64,000 nucleotides of DNA from the NCBI GenBank assembly GCA_025093555.1, contig JAIWNF010000027.1, forward strand, positions 496,001 to 560,000. The letters run 5' to 3'. The position numbers were made by a program, and so were the translations under genes. The stretch's first letter is position 1; the number at the start of each line of letters is the position of its first letter. The DNA is from Circinella umbellata (Eukaryota > Mucoromycota > Mucoromycetes > Mucorales > Lichtheimiaceae). Below the pieces are notes generated by a model. The model saw nothing but the letters and a program-made list of their open reading frames with translations, searched no databases and was not told the origin of the DNA. Shown piece by piece: positions 1 through 13,085 of this stretch.

Positions 1-939
1 AGTCTTGAAACATTGGATTTGGATACTACTTCATTGGAATGCACTGCAAGTAATAACAATTCAGTAGCGACGTTGGCACAACTAGGTGCACCTCAATTGA
101 AGAAATTGACAGTGACATCAAAACTAACAACGGATTCAACAAACACGTCGCCTGTGGAAGTGCTTGCGAAACTCATTCTTGCATCTCCGGTATTACAAGA
201 AGTAAATCTCATTGGCAAGAATCTTTGGAATCAAGAAATATTTGAAGCATTATCGACATGTACAGAATTACGAAGGGTATCTACAACAGATCGAGATAAT
301 CTTTCCTTAAAAGAACGAAAGCGACAAATGCAGAATAGTATTTTTACTGAAAGCATTATTGCACCCTTGTTTTCGAACCTTAATATTTATAATTATGTAT
401 ACGATTATCAAATCGATGACACCCCTGTGAGCAAAGTTCAACAACAACATCAATTATTATTATCAATAGTATTGCCATCATTTGTAGTGGGACTTACCAA
501 ACTGGTTGGGAATTCAAAAATTCGACATTTCGAATTAGATTGTATACGATTATCGAATTCCATTTTATTAGAAGTATTGAAGAATTTAAGATATTCTCAG
601 GTTCGTCACTTGAAAATACGTATCGACTGTCAGATACTAGGAGAAGAGGAACTTGAAGCATTTGCAGCGATTGAGCATTTAGAATATCTATTTGTTTATG
701 ATGATTCATCTGGGGGAGGTGTATTTGACAAGAGCACACTATATAAACTGTTTCAGAAAAGGATAAAAAAGGATGATCGATTATTGGTGGTACATATCCA
801 ATATAGTGAATCTGTATGTGATTATTTGACAGGATGTAAAAGGGATCCGATTTTTATTCCAAAAGGAGACTATGAATCATTAGACGAGCAATACCTTATC
901 AAAGACCACAGGAATGTACTTTCACGACTGTCCCATTAA
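1..939 (+). CDS. F-box/LRR-family protein, C-terminal part (5' end outside window)
   Basis: The frame is open from the first base, so the gene begins upstream of the window; the stop is TAA at 937-939. About 312 residues are visible, with leucine-rich-repeat spacing (for example SLETLDLDTTSLE and LQEVNLIGKNLWNQEIFEAL). The stretch ASPVLQEVNLIGKNLW closely matches ASPALQTVNIQGSGFW of the next gene downstream, and both end with a similar LRR and tail layout. It is therefore a tandem paralogue of the TPR/F-box/LRR gene at 1344-3796. Such proteins usually act as substrate receptors of SCF ubiquitin ligases. The F-box and any TPR part of this copy are not in the window, so the function is inferred from the neighbour. 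No intron is seen in the visible part. Confidence 0.7.
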   Translation, partial: SLETLDLDTTSLECTASNNNSVATLAQLGAPQLKKLTVTSKLTTDSTNTSPVEVLAKLILASPVLQEVNLIGKNLWNQEIFEALSTCTELRRVSTTDRDNLSLKERKRQMQNSIFTESIIAPLFSNLNIYNYVYDYQIDDTPVSKVQQQHQLLLSIVLPSFVVGLTKLVGNSKIRHFELDCIRLSNSILLEVLKNLRYSQVRHLKIRIDCQILGEEELEAFAAIEHLEYLFVYDDSSGGGVFDKSTLYKLFQKRIKKDDRLLVVHIQYSESVCDYLTGCKRDPIFIPKGDYESLDEQYLIKDHRNVLSRLSH

Positions 940-1343
940 AAAATATAGCTAGACTATAATTGAACCTACTTTTGTTGTATATACTTCTCCACGCTCTACT
1001 ATTCACCTATTACTGAATATTATTATCAGTGTGTAATGTTTACCAATTATTATTAAATAGATAAATAAAGCAAGATCACAAGACTGACTACAGTACTTAT
1101 TTTCTATGGCACCATTAGTTTTAATTGAGTTCATTTTCATTTACGGCGGAGAGAAATAAATCTTTTCTGTGTGTTTCCAAAACTATCCCGTGTTTCTTTA
1201 CAGCGAATATGTTGGAGCTTAGACTGTGACACAATCCTTTTACGACCAATGCTCTTTTTATTACAAGCTGTGAAGCCCTTTTTTTTGTGTTCCTAGGCTG
1301 GTCATTTTGTTTTTTTTAGCTCGGCATCTTGAATCCGGTCATT
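940..1343. other. intergenic spacer between tandem F-box genes
   Basis: About 400 bases hold the 3' flank of the first gene (AATAAA-like string near 1063) and the promoter of the second. Pyrimidine-rich tracts lie just before the start at 1344. No ORF or RNA gene is recognised. Confidence 0.6.
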
Positions 1344-3796
1344 ATGGTCGCGTCAACCCTCCCAGAACTGTTCACAATGGCAGCCCCAGGTGCTTCTCAT
1401 GCAATGTTAACATTAACAAAACTTGATATGACAACCACTGAACGTGCTTTTGAACAAGGGAAACAAGCTTATGGTCTACAAAACTATTCGCAAGCAGTTG
1501 ATTTTTACACTCATGCCTTGGAGCTATTACGATCTGAACTTGAGTCTGTCATTTTATTACATCGTGCTAGTGCTTATGAAATGCTATCAAAATACGATCG
1601 TGCGGCTGAAGACGCAAAACAGGCAAACCCAAACAACGACCTGATACGGCCTGATCCATATCTTGTACGCGCCAATACTCTGCTATTGCAACGTCGATGG
1701 CATGAAGCTACTAACATATATAAAAGAGGGGCGATCATTGTATCAAATACATATCGTCAACGAGCCTTACTTGTCGACAAATATCAACAATTGACGACAT
1801 TTACCCAAAAGTACAACCAATGGATAGCCGAAACACTTCCATATGAAGTAGTTTCTCAAATTTTGTCTTACATGTCTACAACAGATCGCGTTCAACTTGC
1901 ATCGACATGTAACTTTTGGCGTAATTTTATACATCAACAACAAGGAGCATCGTCCCTATGGCACACAATTCATATTTCAGAAATGGCATCGTCATCAAAC
2001 CCTGAAAATATTGGGCCACTTTTATACTCTGTTGCCCTGGATAAACCAAAAGCGATTACCTTATATCGTTCGGATAAAGATGATATGGCGATATTACATA
2101 AAGTTTCTCAGAAGATTCTGGGAATCGCTAATGACCGTCGTTGGGATAAACTAGAAATATTAGGTAAGAAGCTTTCATTTTAAGCTTGTTTTCTTTTACA
2201 AGGCAAGCAAAATGTAATAATGACCTAAAACCAATTTTAGAGGCCGGTGACTGTGGCCCAGGAGCACCGTTAGAAAACATTTTAAAACGCAATCAAGGTA
2301 CCTTGACATCCTTGACATTACATACTTGGGTGAACAGTTTAGTGCTTGATCAAAGAGATCCTCTGGAATCTGCTATATTAGCAGCAAAAACATGTAAAAA
2401 TTTACAGTCTTTATCACAACACTTTGATGGACGTTATATTGGTGATCGGCTCCCAACTATTCCTTCAATACTTCCATCGGAATCATCGTCGTCACCAACG
2501 ACCGCAAAAGATTTATGCCTCACAAAACTTGTCTTAAGGAATGGAATGGATGAAGATACTGGTTTGGTGCCATTATTACAACAGTCTCCTCATTTAACAT
2601 CATTTACGCTAAATAGTCCAAAATATCGTAACTGTACGAGAATATTGACATTGCTATGTGAGCATTGTCCAAAGATCCAAGAATTTATCTACATGGGCAC
2701 ATCAGATTCACGTCTTTGTACTACCTACTACACAACCCAGCAGCGACAACAACATTCTACTATGTCATCATCAATGCAACCATTATCGACATCGATAGCC
2801 GCGACATCATATAATACAACTACTACTTTTGGCATCAAGAAACTCATATTGAAGTTCTGGTCAATGGATTTGGGCACAACAATGGACGATGGGCCTATTA
2901 GTTCTGCTTTTCGCAAATGTTACGCTACTTTGGAAACTTTAGAATTGGATATGGGTACTCCATTGGCTAGTCGATATAAATGCTTAGATGTCCTTTCATT
3001 ACTGGGTGCTTCTTGTTTACAAGCACTTGTATTAAACTTACATGATCACGAAGTTGGTTCAGAAACGATCGCAAACCTTATCGTTGCTTCTCCAGCTCTT
3101 CAAACGGTGAACATTCAAGGGTCTGGTTTCTGGCATCCACAACTATTTCATGCATTAGCATCTTTGGCCAATCTTCAAAAACTATCAATATATCAGACAC
3201 ATTATGGCGACGATGACAGCGATGATGAAGAAAAGGAGGGTATTATTCAAAATGGACATTGGTTTGCTCCAGTATTGAATAACGAGCACAGCAAATTGGT
3301 AGATTTTACCTATCGACATAATAATTCAAATGAAGATACAGCATTTCTGCTGGATCTAGCACCTTATATCGCACAATCGACAACACTTCAAAAATTAAAT
3401 TTACAAGAGATACCCATTCAGAGCAGGGATGTTTTGTTAGTGATACTAGGTCATCTAGTACAGAGTCGAACATTGGATACTTTACATGTTTGGTTACCAT
3501 TTAATGAAATTTCGGAAAGCGATATTATGGCATTCACAGCTATAGAAAAACTGACGAACTTGGATATATGGGATACAAGTAGTGCTATTACAAAGGAGAT
3601 GATGTATAATGTTTTTCAGAAGCTACAAAATCGTAATCGATTTATATTTATTCGTGTAGATGATCCTGATACAGAATATACGGTGAAAGGATATACACAT
3701 GGTACATCAACAATAATATCATCACACAAAATAGATCAAAAAGATCATGAGGGACAAACGAATTTCGTGATTGAAGAATATCTTGGAAGTAGATGA
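1344..3796 (+). CDS. TPR / F-box / leucine-rich-repeat protein
   Basis: Two exons, 1344-2163 and 2208-3796, are joined by a 44-base intron (donor GTAAGA, acceptor CAAG) and give about 802 aa. Residues ~33-125 form TPR-like helices (AFEQGKQAYGLQNYSQAVDF, then RANTLLLQRRWHEATNIY). Residues ~163-198 form an F-box (LPYEVVSQILSYMSTTDRVQ, then an NFWR motif). The rest is leucine-rich repeats. This order resembles fungal Pof1/Dia2-type proteins, in which TPRs precede the F-box and LRRs bind substrate. The likely role is a substrate receptor of an SCF ubiquitin ligase; the target is unknown. An upstream in-frame TTG exists, but I chose the first ATG; ATG at 1377 or 1404 is also possible. It is paralogous to the gene at 1-939 and to the pseudogene at 26980. 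Confidence 0.8.
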
Positions 3797-5530
3797 ACAG
3801 CAGCAGTCATCTGTAATTTTTATATGTTGATATTAGAATAAAATTATTTTAGATTTATACCTTTAAAACACATTCTTTGCTCCAAAAAAAGAGATACATG
3901 TTGCTTCATGTTCTAGTCACAGATTATGCTTTTTTTTTTCATTGCTATCGAGATATCAAAAAGCCATTAATATCAGAGATTGAGAAAGGCGAAACTTTAT
4001 ATTTACATAAAAAGTCCATATAATGATATAGCTTTTTACGTATTTAAGTATTTGTATACAAGATGGGCTAACAAAGACATATAAGTAAGTATGCACGTAT
4101 ACATGTGATAAACCCTAGTAGCGATATACTGGGCTGAGGTATTTTACGCAAATATCAGTTTCCTTTTTTAGAGTAAAGGGCTGTCTACATTTGTCTCTTG
4201 TTTAATCTAAAATTAAGAGTTCATGATATTATATTACAATACGACAGATGTTGAAGACATACTAATTGCTAGGTGTGGGAAGAATGGTCCATAAAAAATG
4301 CGCACTAATGAAAATTCACACCACTTGGAATAAAATCCGGATATTATATCGGTTCTTTCACCCGTATTTACAAGTGAATGATTTCCAAAAAAAATCCGTT
4401 TGCCTGTTTTTTATGTAAATGTCAACAGTACCCTCCTGCATTTAGTTTTTTTCCCTGACTACAGTAAATAAACCGATTGATTTTGTGTTGACTCAATTAA
4501 AGCAGTCAGAATAACACCCGATTATAAACAATTGGAAGGTAACAGCTTCTTAATAAATTAGAGCTGCATTGTTTTTCCTTTGCGACTTTCCCCGATATTT
4601 ATACATAATGCTATTATAACGAATTTTTTTACAGACACTCTTGGATTTTGTGTTTGAGTTTTTTTTTATCAGTACTTCTGTGTATTTTTCCCACTGCTTT
4701 TCTTTCCCCTTCACCATTATGTCGTGGAAAAAACAACAACATCTTGCTTACATTCTCATTTTCACACTCACAGGATAATGTCTATTAAGGAGTATGAATT
4801 CTATCATATTTACTCACACTTTGCTTTTTTGCACCTACTTCATCTTCACTCAGATAAATAGTCAATCGAGAAAGTATGTAGACGTCGTGTGAATGGATTA
4901 TCAAAGAGAAAAACCGGGCAATCCTACATCCTTAATTGTGGGGTAAACGTTTTTTTTTTCTTTTTTTGCACCAGTAATATTATTCTTCCATCACTTGTAT
5001 TACCAATTGATTTTTTTAAGGTTCGGTTATCACAACTCATTATACAACGTTCGTGATAAGATTTTGTCATATACGATCTGGCATTGTAGTTCATCGGTAA
5101 TTAAAATTAACAGCAGCTTGATTTTAATAATTGACGGTAAAATACATAATATCCAAAAAAGAAACTTTTTGCACAAGTACTATATTATAAATCAAAAGGC
5201 AATAATCTTCTCATCGGAACAAGTTTTATGGGAAAAAAAAACTTGTAATTTTTAGAGAATTGCTCTGTCTATTCTCAATTAGGAAATTTCGTGTCACCCG
5301 AATGATCCACACAGATGTAACCAAATGTGGCAACCATTTTGACCAAGAATCATTCACATATAAAATCTTCAATTGGGGAGATTTTTTTCTGATCCCCTTT
5401 TTTTAATCCAATTCTTCTTCGCTTTTACACCCGTTAATTTATTACCACCACTACTACCATCATTATTATTAGTACTGTCATTGTTGCTATTAAACTTAAT
5501 ATTTAATTATCTGTTGCCACTAAAGTTATT
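3797..5530. other. long intergenic region upstream of the MFS gene
   Basis: About 1.7 kb is AT-rich with many T-tracts. The short open frames (for example near 4995-5255) have no family signal and skewed AT codons. It holds the 3' flank of the F-box gene and the transporter promoter, with a pyrimidine-rich leader at about 5400-5500. Confidence 0.55.
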
Positions 5531-8154
5531 ATGGGTTCTGTTCAAGAGAAACATCAGATTGCTGATGACCGACCAATAGATCTTGACGCAGAAAAAGGAG
5601 TTTTCACTGTAAAAGAATATGATAGTTCTTCTGAGCATAACGATGGTGTCATCAGTCATCAGGAATACGTACCATTGACAGACAAAGAGTATAAACGGTT
5701 ACGATGGAGGCTGGATCTTCGTATCGTTCCGTTTTGTGGTCTACTTTATTTATGTTCTTTTCTCGATCGATCCAATATTGGTAATAATTGTTTTCATACA
5801 TAACACGTGGTACCTTATTCTTGGATAATAGCTATAAAATCATTTACATAATGCTCATATTCCAATATTTTTCTAAAACAACAATAACAATAGGTAATGC
5901 AAAAATTGCTGGAATTACAAAACATCTAGGTATAAGTGACGATCAATTTAATGTTGCATTGTCTATTTTCTTTGTCGGCTATGTAAGTTGTATTTATATC
6001 TGTATTCTTTTCGAATTTAAGTTTAGGGAAAAACTAAAACCGCTTTTATGTACTTCCTAAGGTTATTTTTGAAATTCCTTCCAATCTTATGCTTAAAAAG
6101 GTCGGTCCAAATATTTGGATACCGCTTGTGATGGTTTCTTTTGGCATTGTAATGGCAGCTATGGCAGCTATTCATAATGGTGCTGGTTTACTGGCTGGTC
6201 GTTTTTTCTTGGGTATTGCTGAGGTACATAAACTTTTATTTTGAAAAATACCAATATATGATATTGATTAAGTTCTATTAAACTCCTTTCATGCATATTT
6301 AGGCCGGTCTGTTTCCTGTATGTAATAAAATCAAGTGATGAATAATATGAAGATGCAGTAATTTGCTATAGCGACAAACATACTAAAAAATATTCAACTA
6401 ATGAGAAAAATTATTAATGATATAATTACAGGGTGTTATTTTCTATTTGACGTTATGGTACACGCGTAGAGAACAAGCTACTCGTATTTCTATTTTCTTT
6501 GGATTCGCCACTGTTGCAGGAGTAAGTAGTATTTTTTGGATGGTGATTTTATTAAAAAAAAATACGGGGTACCGATGACATGAAAAGTAAGGCATACTAA
6601 CGGGTTTATATTAAATATAGGCTTTCGGTGGTGTTTTAGCATATGGTATCATGCAAATGGAAGGTATTCGAGGTTTACATGGTTGGCAATGGATTTTCAT
6701 TATTGAAGCTATACCTACTTTAGCATTGGCTGCAGTCACTTATTTTGTTCTTCCAAATCTTCCTGAGGATTCCAAATGTATGAATATCTATTGTTTATTA
6801 TAATGGAAATATTATTAGATGAGGACTTAACAAAAGGGGATGGCTAGTAACAATGGATTAAATGTCATATTGGCATATTTTATATAGCATTGACCGATCG
6901 TGAACGTACATACATGCTGGAACGTCTCAAACAAGATGCTGGTCCAGCTACTGAAACTAACTTTTCTATGAAACAATTCTGGATGGCATTCACTGATTGG
7001 AAAGTTTATGTACACTCTTTAATTTATATTTCTGGTTCTATTCCTCTTTACAGCATGAGTTTATTCTTGCCAAGTATTATCAATGGAATGGGTTTCCAAT
7101 CTTTACAAGCACAGGTAAAAAAATGATGTACTTATTTTGTGTAAAAATTTTATATCATGTTGAAGTGTATCCAAATCATACTTACCATAAGCATTCTTAT
7201 TCAAAATTATAAAGGCGATGTCAGCACCTCCTTATGCTATTGCTTGTTTCTTTACAATTTTTGTTGCGATGGATGCCGATCGACGAAGTGAACGAGGTTA
7301 TCACATTGCACTTCCATCGTTTATTGGATTTATTGGGTATATTTTGTTGATTGCTTGCAAAGATCAGGGACCCGTCGCACTTTACATTGCTGCTTGTATT
7401 ACAGTTACTGGTGTCTTTACTCATGCGGTATGTTCGAAACACCATTTTTTTTAATATATATATATAAGCAATACGATACGTAATGTACAAAAGGTACCGT
7501 AAAAATAGATAATATATCCCTTGCTAATTATAAATTTAATATTGTTGTTACGTATTATATTTAATAGCCTCCAATGCTTTCATGGTTTACGAACAATATT
7601 GGTGGACATACAAAACGAGCTGTATGTGTTATTCTTCTTTTTATAAAGAAATATTAGCTGTCATATATTAACTTGATTAACTTTATTGTATAGGTCGCTT
7701 GTGGCATCATTATTTCTTTTGGTAACGCTGGTGGTGCTGGTATGTAGATATCTTATATGTTCGCCATATGTATATATATGTGTGTAAATACTTTAAATAC
7801 TATAGCAATGCTAAAACTAGTTCCTCTATTGTATTATCTTAGTGGCCGGTCAGGTTTACCGTGCAAATGATAGTCCTCAGTATATCCGAGCTCATTCAGC
7901 TTGTGCTGCTTTGATGTTATTTCAAGTTTGTGTAGTGCTTTTGTTTAAGTTTGCATTGAAACGTGTCAATAAAAAGCGCGACAACATGACTCCTGAAGAA
8001 CGTCGGGCTGCTGCAGAAGGTGAAGAACTCTGTGATGCTGTAAGTTTATAATTGAGTAGAGTTATCACATATAAACAAGCATTATTCATTGTCAGTTAAC
8101 AAATATTTAAAATATTGATTTTTGTAGCATCCCGATTTCCGATATATCACTTAA
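5531..8154 (+). CDS. MFS transporter, anion:cation symporter family (nicotinate/Tna1-like)
   Basis: Twelve exons: 5531-5780, 5894-5982, 6062-6223, 6303-6317, 6432-6521, 6621-6777, 6888-7114, 7215-7427, 7568-7621, 7694-7739, 7843-8039 and 8128-8154. They join without frame breaks into 508 aa. The start of TM1 carries LDRSNIGNAKIAG, followed by ISDDQFNVALSIFFVGYV and FEIPSNLMLKKVGP, hallmarks of the fungal ACS (Dal5/Tna1) family. The C-terminus ends HPDFRYIT, matching the usual HPDFRY tail. Twelve membrane helices are expected in the plasma membrane. The probable substrate is a small organic anion (nicotinate, a pantothenate-like vitamin, or another carboxylate); sequence alone cannot decide. 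Exon 4 is only 15 bases (AGLFP). This gene is distinct from the Dal5-like array at 28.8-55 kb, which has DK instead of DR at the first motif. Confidence 0.85.
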
Positions 8155-9265
8155 AAAGATTATTAGTTTGTATATTTATTTTAAACATTTTATAGTACTA
8201 CAAGTGCACACACGTACAAAAAAAAATCTAGCAGTTTACCGATTCACTACATCTATACTTATAGAAAATTATCTTTTATTATAATGCAAAATTAACATGT
8301 AAAATACGAATACTATGATAACCTTATAACTTTTAAATATATATAATTATAATATTGTGTACGTATGTACAACTTTTTCTTTGTAACTTTATTAGTTTGC
8401 TACAAATTTTGTTTGATACATAATTAGTATACAAAAACGCTGCACACTCATACTTGTGCTTTCAAAAGTAATTGATTTGGTAATCTAAAAGAGCTAATTG
8501 TATGCTATTAATAAAAGCAAATACGTCGAATACCTATTATTATTATTGTTATATGACATGGTTGTGAGCGTCTGTAACGATTACTGTTAAAACTATTAGG
8601 TAAGCAAGTAATGAGAAAAAAGACCAAATAGATATTATAAAAACATGGTTTGCTATTATTTACGATGTGAGGAATCTCAGTACTGTTCAACAAAACAGTT
8701 TACTCACGGACAGATTTTCAGTATCAAATGAGAAATATAAATATTAATTTGCTCCTCTTCTCTCGTGTGTTGGTGTTAAATTGCAGCAAAGCTTATTCTG
8801 AGGGACTAGAACCAATGGGATAAGGAGGACTTATTATCGGAAGTAATGGATGTTGCTGCATGCATATAAAATGCTGTAAAATATCTTCACTTCTCATGAA
8901 TCATATTCTATGTTTTTTGGCTTCTCGAAAGCACGATCTACTTTGTATATATACAGCTATGTATAAACATTAAATCATAATTGGTTGAAGATTCGGATTA
9001 ATTGTCTAAGTGACAGCTGATCAGCAGACGTTAATGTTCCTGCATTATCCACTTCACATCTATCCATTGTTCAAAATTATAATGTAGGACATTAAAAAAC
9101 TCAATTGTCAAGTTGTAAAAAAGTCATTGTAATAAGTATAGTAATAAGATAGTAATAAAACGCGCTAATGATTTTTATTTATCTTTTCTCTCGTGATAAC
9201 AGAAAAAACAATAGTAAAGAGAAATTAACTGCAATATAGCAATTTTTTTTGCTTATTCAATATAT
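8155..9265. other. convergent intergenic region, no gene seen
   Basis: About 1.1 kb lies between the 3' ends of the MFS gene (+) and the ALA synthase gene (-). It is AT-rich, contains AATAAA-like strings and has no credible coding frame. It probably holds both 3' UTRs. Confidence 0.6.
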
Positions 9266-11293
9266 TTAAGCAACAGTCGAAGACGATTGCTTGACGGCCT
9301 TGGGTTCTTGAACGACATTATCCAGACCAAGCTGACCATTAGTCCAGAGAGGTTCGATCTGAGGAGGTTGGGCCATACCAACACCAGCACGACCACCTTC
9401 AGCGACCCAATCATTGACACGACGGAAACTATAACGGCTCCAAATAGTTTCCAAAGAGTGAACAAGATGGTCAATCATATCTTGGTTATGACCAGGAGTA
9501 GGGGTAATACGAAGACGTTCTTCACCAACAGGAACAGTAGGATAGTTGATACTTTGGACATAAATACCATGTTCAGACAAAAGTTCATCAGAAGCAAGCT
9601 TAGCAGAAGCAGCATCACCCAAAAGAACAGGCACGATGTGCGAAGGGTTAGGAACCACAGGAATACCCAATTCAGCCAAACGCGATTTGACTACACGGGT
9701 GTTGATCTGTTGCATTTGACGTTCCGTATTGGAGATCTTCAAGTACTTGACAGATTCCATAGCACCAGAAACAACGGCTGGTGGAAGAGAGGTAGTAAAG
9801 ATGAAACCAGGAGCATAAGAACGGATCATATCAACAAATGAAGCCGAACCAGCAATATAACCACCGACACAACCATAAGCCTTGCCCAATGTACCGGTAA
9901 TAATGTCGATTTCATCCACAATTGAGCCATTGCCCATAGTAGGATGAGCAGCGTTTAATTCAAAGTCAAGATGTTCGGCAACGCCTGCACCGCGTGGGCC
10001 GTACATACCGACAGCATGTACTTCATCCAAAAATGTAATAGCACCATACTTTTTAGCTAAATCGACAATTTCATGAATCGGTCCAATGGATCCACACATT
10101 GAATAGACAGATTCAAAGGCAATAATCTTGGGTGTAGCAGGATCAACAGATTGCAACAATTCTTCCAAATGGGTCATATCGTTGTGGCGGAAAATCTTCT
10201 TTTGAGCACCAGAGTGGCGCATACCTTGAATCATTGAAGCATGATTCAACTGATCCGAGAAAATGACACAACCAGGAAGTTTACTGGCAAGAGTTGCTAA
10301 TGTAGCATCATTTGCCACATAGCATGAGGAGAATACAAGTGCTCCTTCTTTATGATGCAAATCCGCCAATTCGGATTCCAGTCGAAGATGAAGATCGGCA
10401 TTACCGGCAATATTGCGCGTACCACCGGCGCCAGCACCATAACGATCTAAAGTTCGTCTAAATAAAAAGTAATAATAAAATAGAATAAGTATTATAAACT
10501 TTTATCTTTAAATTTGTTCTTTGTTTGGCCCCTCCCTCATATTTATTCTACGATACTGAATTGATAATAATAATACATACTTCATAGTTTCGGTCAATAC
10601 AGGGTTCCTTCCCATACCCAAATAATCATTAGCACACCAAACAGTTACTTCATCCTGAACACGCGATGTGTGAGCGCGAGGGAATTTTTGAGCCAAACGA
10701 TTGATGTTGTTGAAATAACGATAACTCTTATCCTTGTGCTTCTTCTCAAGTTCATGATTATAAAACGATTCATAATCAAAATGCTTAGCGTTAGTATTGA
10801 GAGAAACAGGCTTTTCAAGTGTTGGTGTAGCTGTAGCTGTAGCAGCAAAAGGTGTCTTGGATGGAATAGCAACTATATATAATATTTGTTGTTGTCATGG
10901 TATTTCGTTGTTAGGATATGTAAAACTCTTGAGGTGGCAAAGCAGAAATAAATAGCTTTTTTTTTTTGTTATTGTTTTAAAAATTATTAATAAAAATTGA
11001 AGAAAATTACCAGACTCGGTATTCTCTAAAGCCTTAGCCTTAACAGAAGCAGTAGGCTTTTGGAATGATGAACGGGAAGTAGAGATAGTACGAGTTTGTT
11101 GAGCAGCAGCAGGAGTAGTAGTATTTTGAGCTTCCATTGCTTTACTCATGACGGGACATTGTTGAGCCTTGTTGAGCAAGGCATTGCTCTTCTTTGCGCC
11201 AGCAGGCAGAGTGGAGAGTCTACGAAGAGACGATGTGGAAGTAACGTGTAAGAATGGACACGTCTTTTTGGCTTGTGAAAGAGCAAATTCCAT
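9266..11293 (-). CDS. HEM1: 5-aminolevulinate synthase, mitochondrial
   Basis: Three exons (11293-11011, 10872-10581, 10457-9266) give 588 aa, close to the usual fungal length. The enzyme condenses glycine with succinyl-CoA to 5-aminolevulinate, the first step of haem synthesis, in the mitochondrial matrix, using PLP. Visible family motifs are [62 protein letters not shown] and [14 protein letters not shown]. The lysine in TLGKAYG (about K384) is the Schiff-base residue. The basic, Ser/Thr-rich N-terminus (with [15 protein letters not shown]) looks like a mitochondrial presequence. It carries two Cys-Pro motifs, TCPFL (C12) and QCPVM (C46), of the kind that bind haem in ALAS precursors. ATG at 11293 is the first in-frame methionine. 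An antisense open frame at 9287-9841 is a shadow. Confidence 0.95.
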
Positions 11294-11443
11294 GACCAAA
11301 GTATAGAATATAAGAGTGGGGGGGAAAAGAGAAGAATAGAAGGTGGGTGTGAAAAGAAAAGAGGGGGCTTTTCTCTTTACTAAAAGAGGCGATGCTTTTT
11401 AACAAAACATGACCGGGGTACCAAATTTTTTTCCATATGAGCG

Positions 11444-11448
11444 CCAAT
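11444..11448 (+). promoter_or_regulatory. CCAAT box upstream of the ALA synthase gene
   Basis: GCGCCAATCAG is seen about 150 bases upstream of the ATG. This is a classic CCAAT context; in yeast HEM1 is controlled by the HAP (NF-Y-like) complex, which binds CCAAT. Position and context fit, but binding is inferred. Confidence 0.35.
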
Positions 11449-13002
11449 CAGAAACTTTCGCAAATGACGGCCGAATATTAGTCAGATACTTTAGCCGGCC
11501 AACAGTACCGAATTACGCTCCACTTTTGCGTAACTTTGTTTTCAATGGCAAAAAAAAAACTTTTTTTGTGATTTCTCGCATCCTTTTTCCTCATTATACT
11601 TTTACCCACGTGAATTCTACCCATATGATGAGAAAATATTATCTATTTTATTGACATTTTTTTTGTTCCCTCAATAAATAAGAATGGAGTGGAATGGAGT
11701 GGGGTTATGAGAAATTGTAAATGCATGATTATCTATCTTAGCCCAAGTTTTGAAAATGTGGCAATAATACCCAGACGATAGTTATATAGATTACTTTCTT
11801 TTCCTTTTTATTTTTATTTTGCTGTTGCCAACCACTTGAAACTGCTGGCGATAAGCGCGGAAAAAATCAATTTTTTGTTTGTGATACTGTTTTTTTCCTG
11901 ACTCTGCTGTACCCACGCAGTTGTGAATCATTTTTTTGTTTTTTTGCAAAACAGGATTATGTACACATCATTTTTCCTTTCACAGTCGTAGATGACCTAT
12001 TTAGTAATTCTCTATGTTACATCCAGTATTCCCAAATTATGTACTGTCTTGGCTTATTTATTAATATTCGCCAATCAATTCACTCAATAAACAAGCAATA
12101 AACTAAAAATTAAGTTTTCGTCACAACTTATCTAGAAATTTTAAGAATGCTATGAGGAAATGTTGGATTGCTTATTAAAGCTGAACTTTAATTTTATACC
12201 CTGTGCAACGATCAAAAAGTACACAACGCCTTGACTCTTACTCTTGAACCCAAATATAAACAGAAAACTTCTTTTGTTATTAACTATTGCCTATCACCAG
12301 ACAAGAAAACAGAGAAACAATAAATTATCACTGCCCATGTGTTAAATCAATATAATTGAAAGCAACGTGGCTCAAGTTCACGCCCACACTTTTCTTCAGG
12401 CGTCTATAACAGTGAATAATAAAAACTTCTGGAAAGCTTCTTTTATGTGTCGCATCTTTCATTATGCACTGAAGCATAAAAAGGGCTTTTGAGCTTTTCT
12501 GCATAGACTGATAATATAGTCGAAGTTTGAAATATGAGATCCGCTCCGTAAACGATATATCTCGATGACTCAAACTTTATGCACCTTATGAGCAGAATTG
12601 GTTTGCTACCATTAATACAGAATGATGAAACATAATGTTATAAGGGAGAGAAGTAAAACATGATCACTATTTATTAACAGCATCTATTTCTTTCAGTGAT
12701 TCATCTGAATTTTTTCCTGCTAATATCAGAACAGCAAATAGTGAGAAATAGTTTAATAAGCTTCATTATATCGCATTGACTTTGCGAATAGTGCTGTAGT
12801 CTATTTTAGATCATGGCTATATATAAATAAAGTATATTTCATATTCCCATGTATATATAAATGAGTCAATCTATGTATTATCAAATTATATAGTGTATTT
12901 GAAGAGTTCAATACAAGATGATGGTAAACATATATATATATATATATTAATTTCGTTTTGTTTGACATCAAGTAGTACAGTGAGAAAGAAGGTTTAAGGC
13001 AT

Positions 13003-13085
13003 GTGCAGCGGTGGTTGGGCTGAAAAATTAAAATCATGAACATCAGGCTATAAAGTTACAGTTTTTTTTAACACCACCGCTGCAC
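13003..13085. repeat. 13-base perfect inverted repeat in AT-rich spacer
   Basis: GTGCAGCGGTGGT at 13003-13015 is repeated as its exact reverse complement at 13073-13085, with a 57-base spacer. The arms are far more GC-rich than the surroundings. It could be a hairpin, a paired protein-binding site or the relic of a short inverted-repeat element. No function is claimed. Confidence 0.6.

Noticed and set aside
9287..9841. 184-codon open frame on + strand
   Set aside because: It lies antisense within the well-supported ALA synthase exon; no domain and no splice context of its own.
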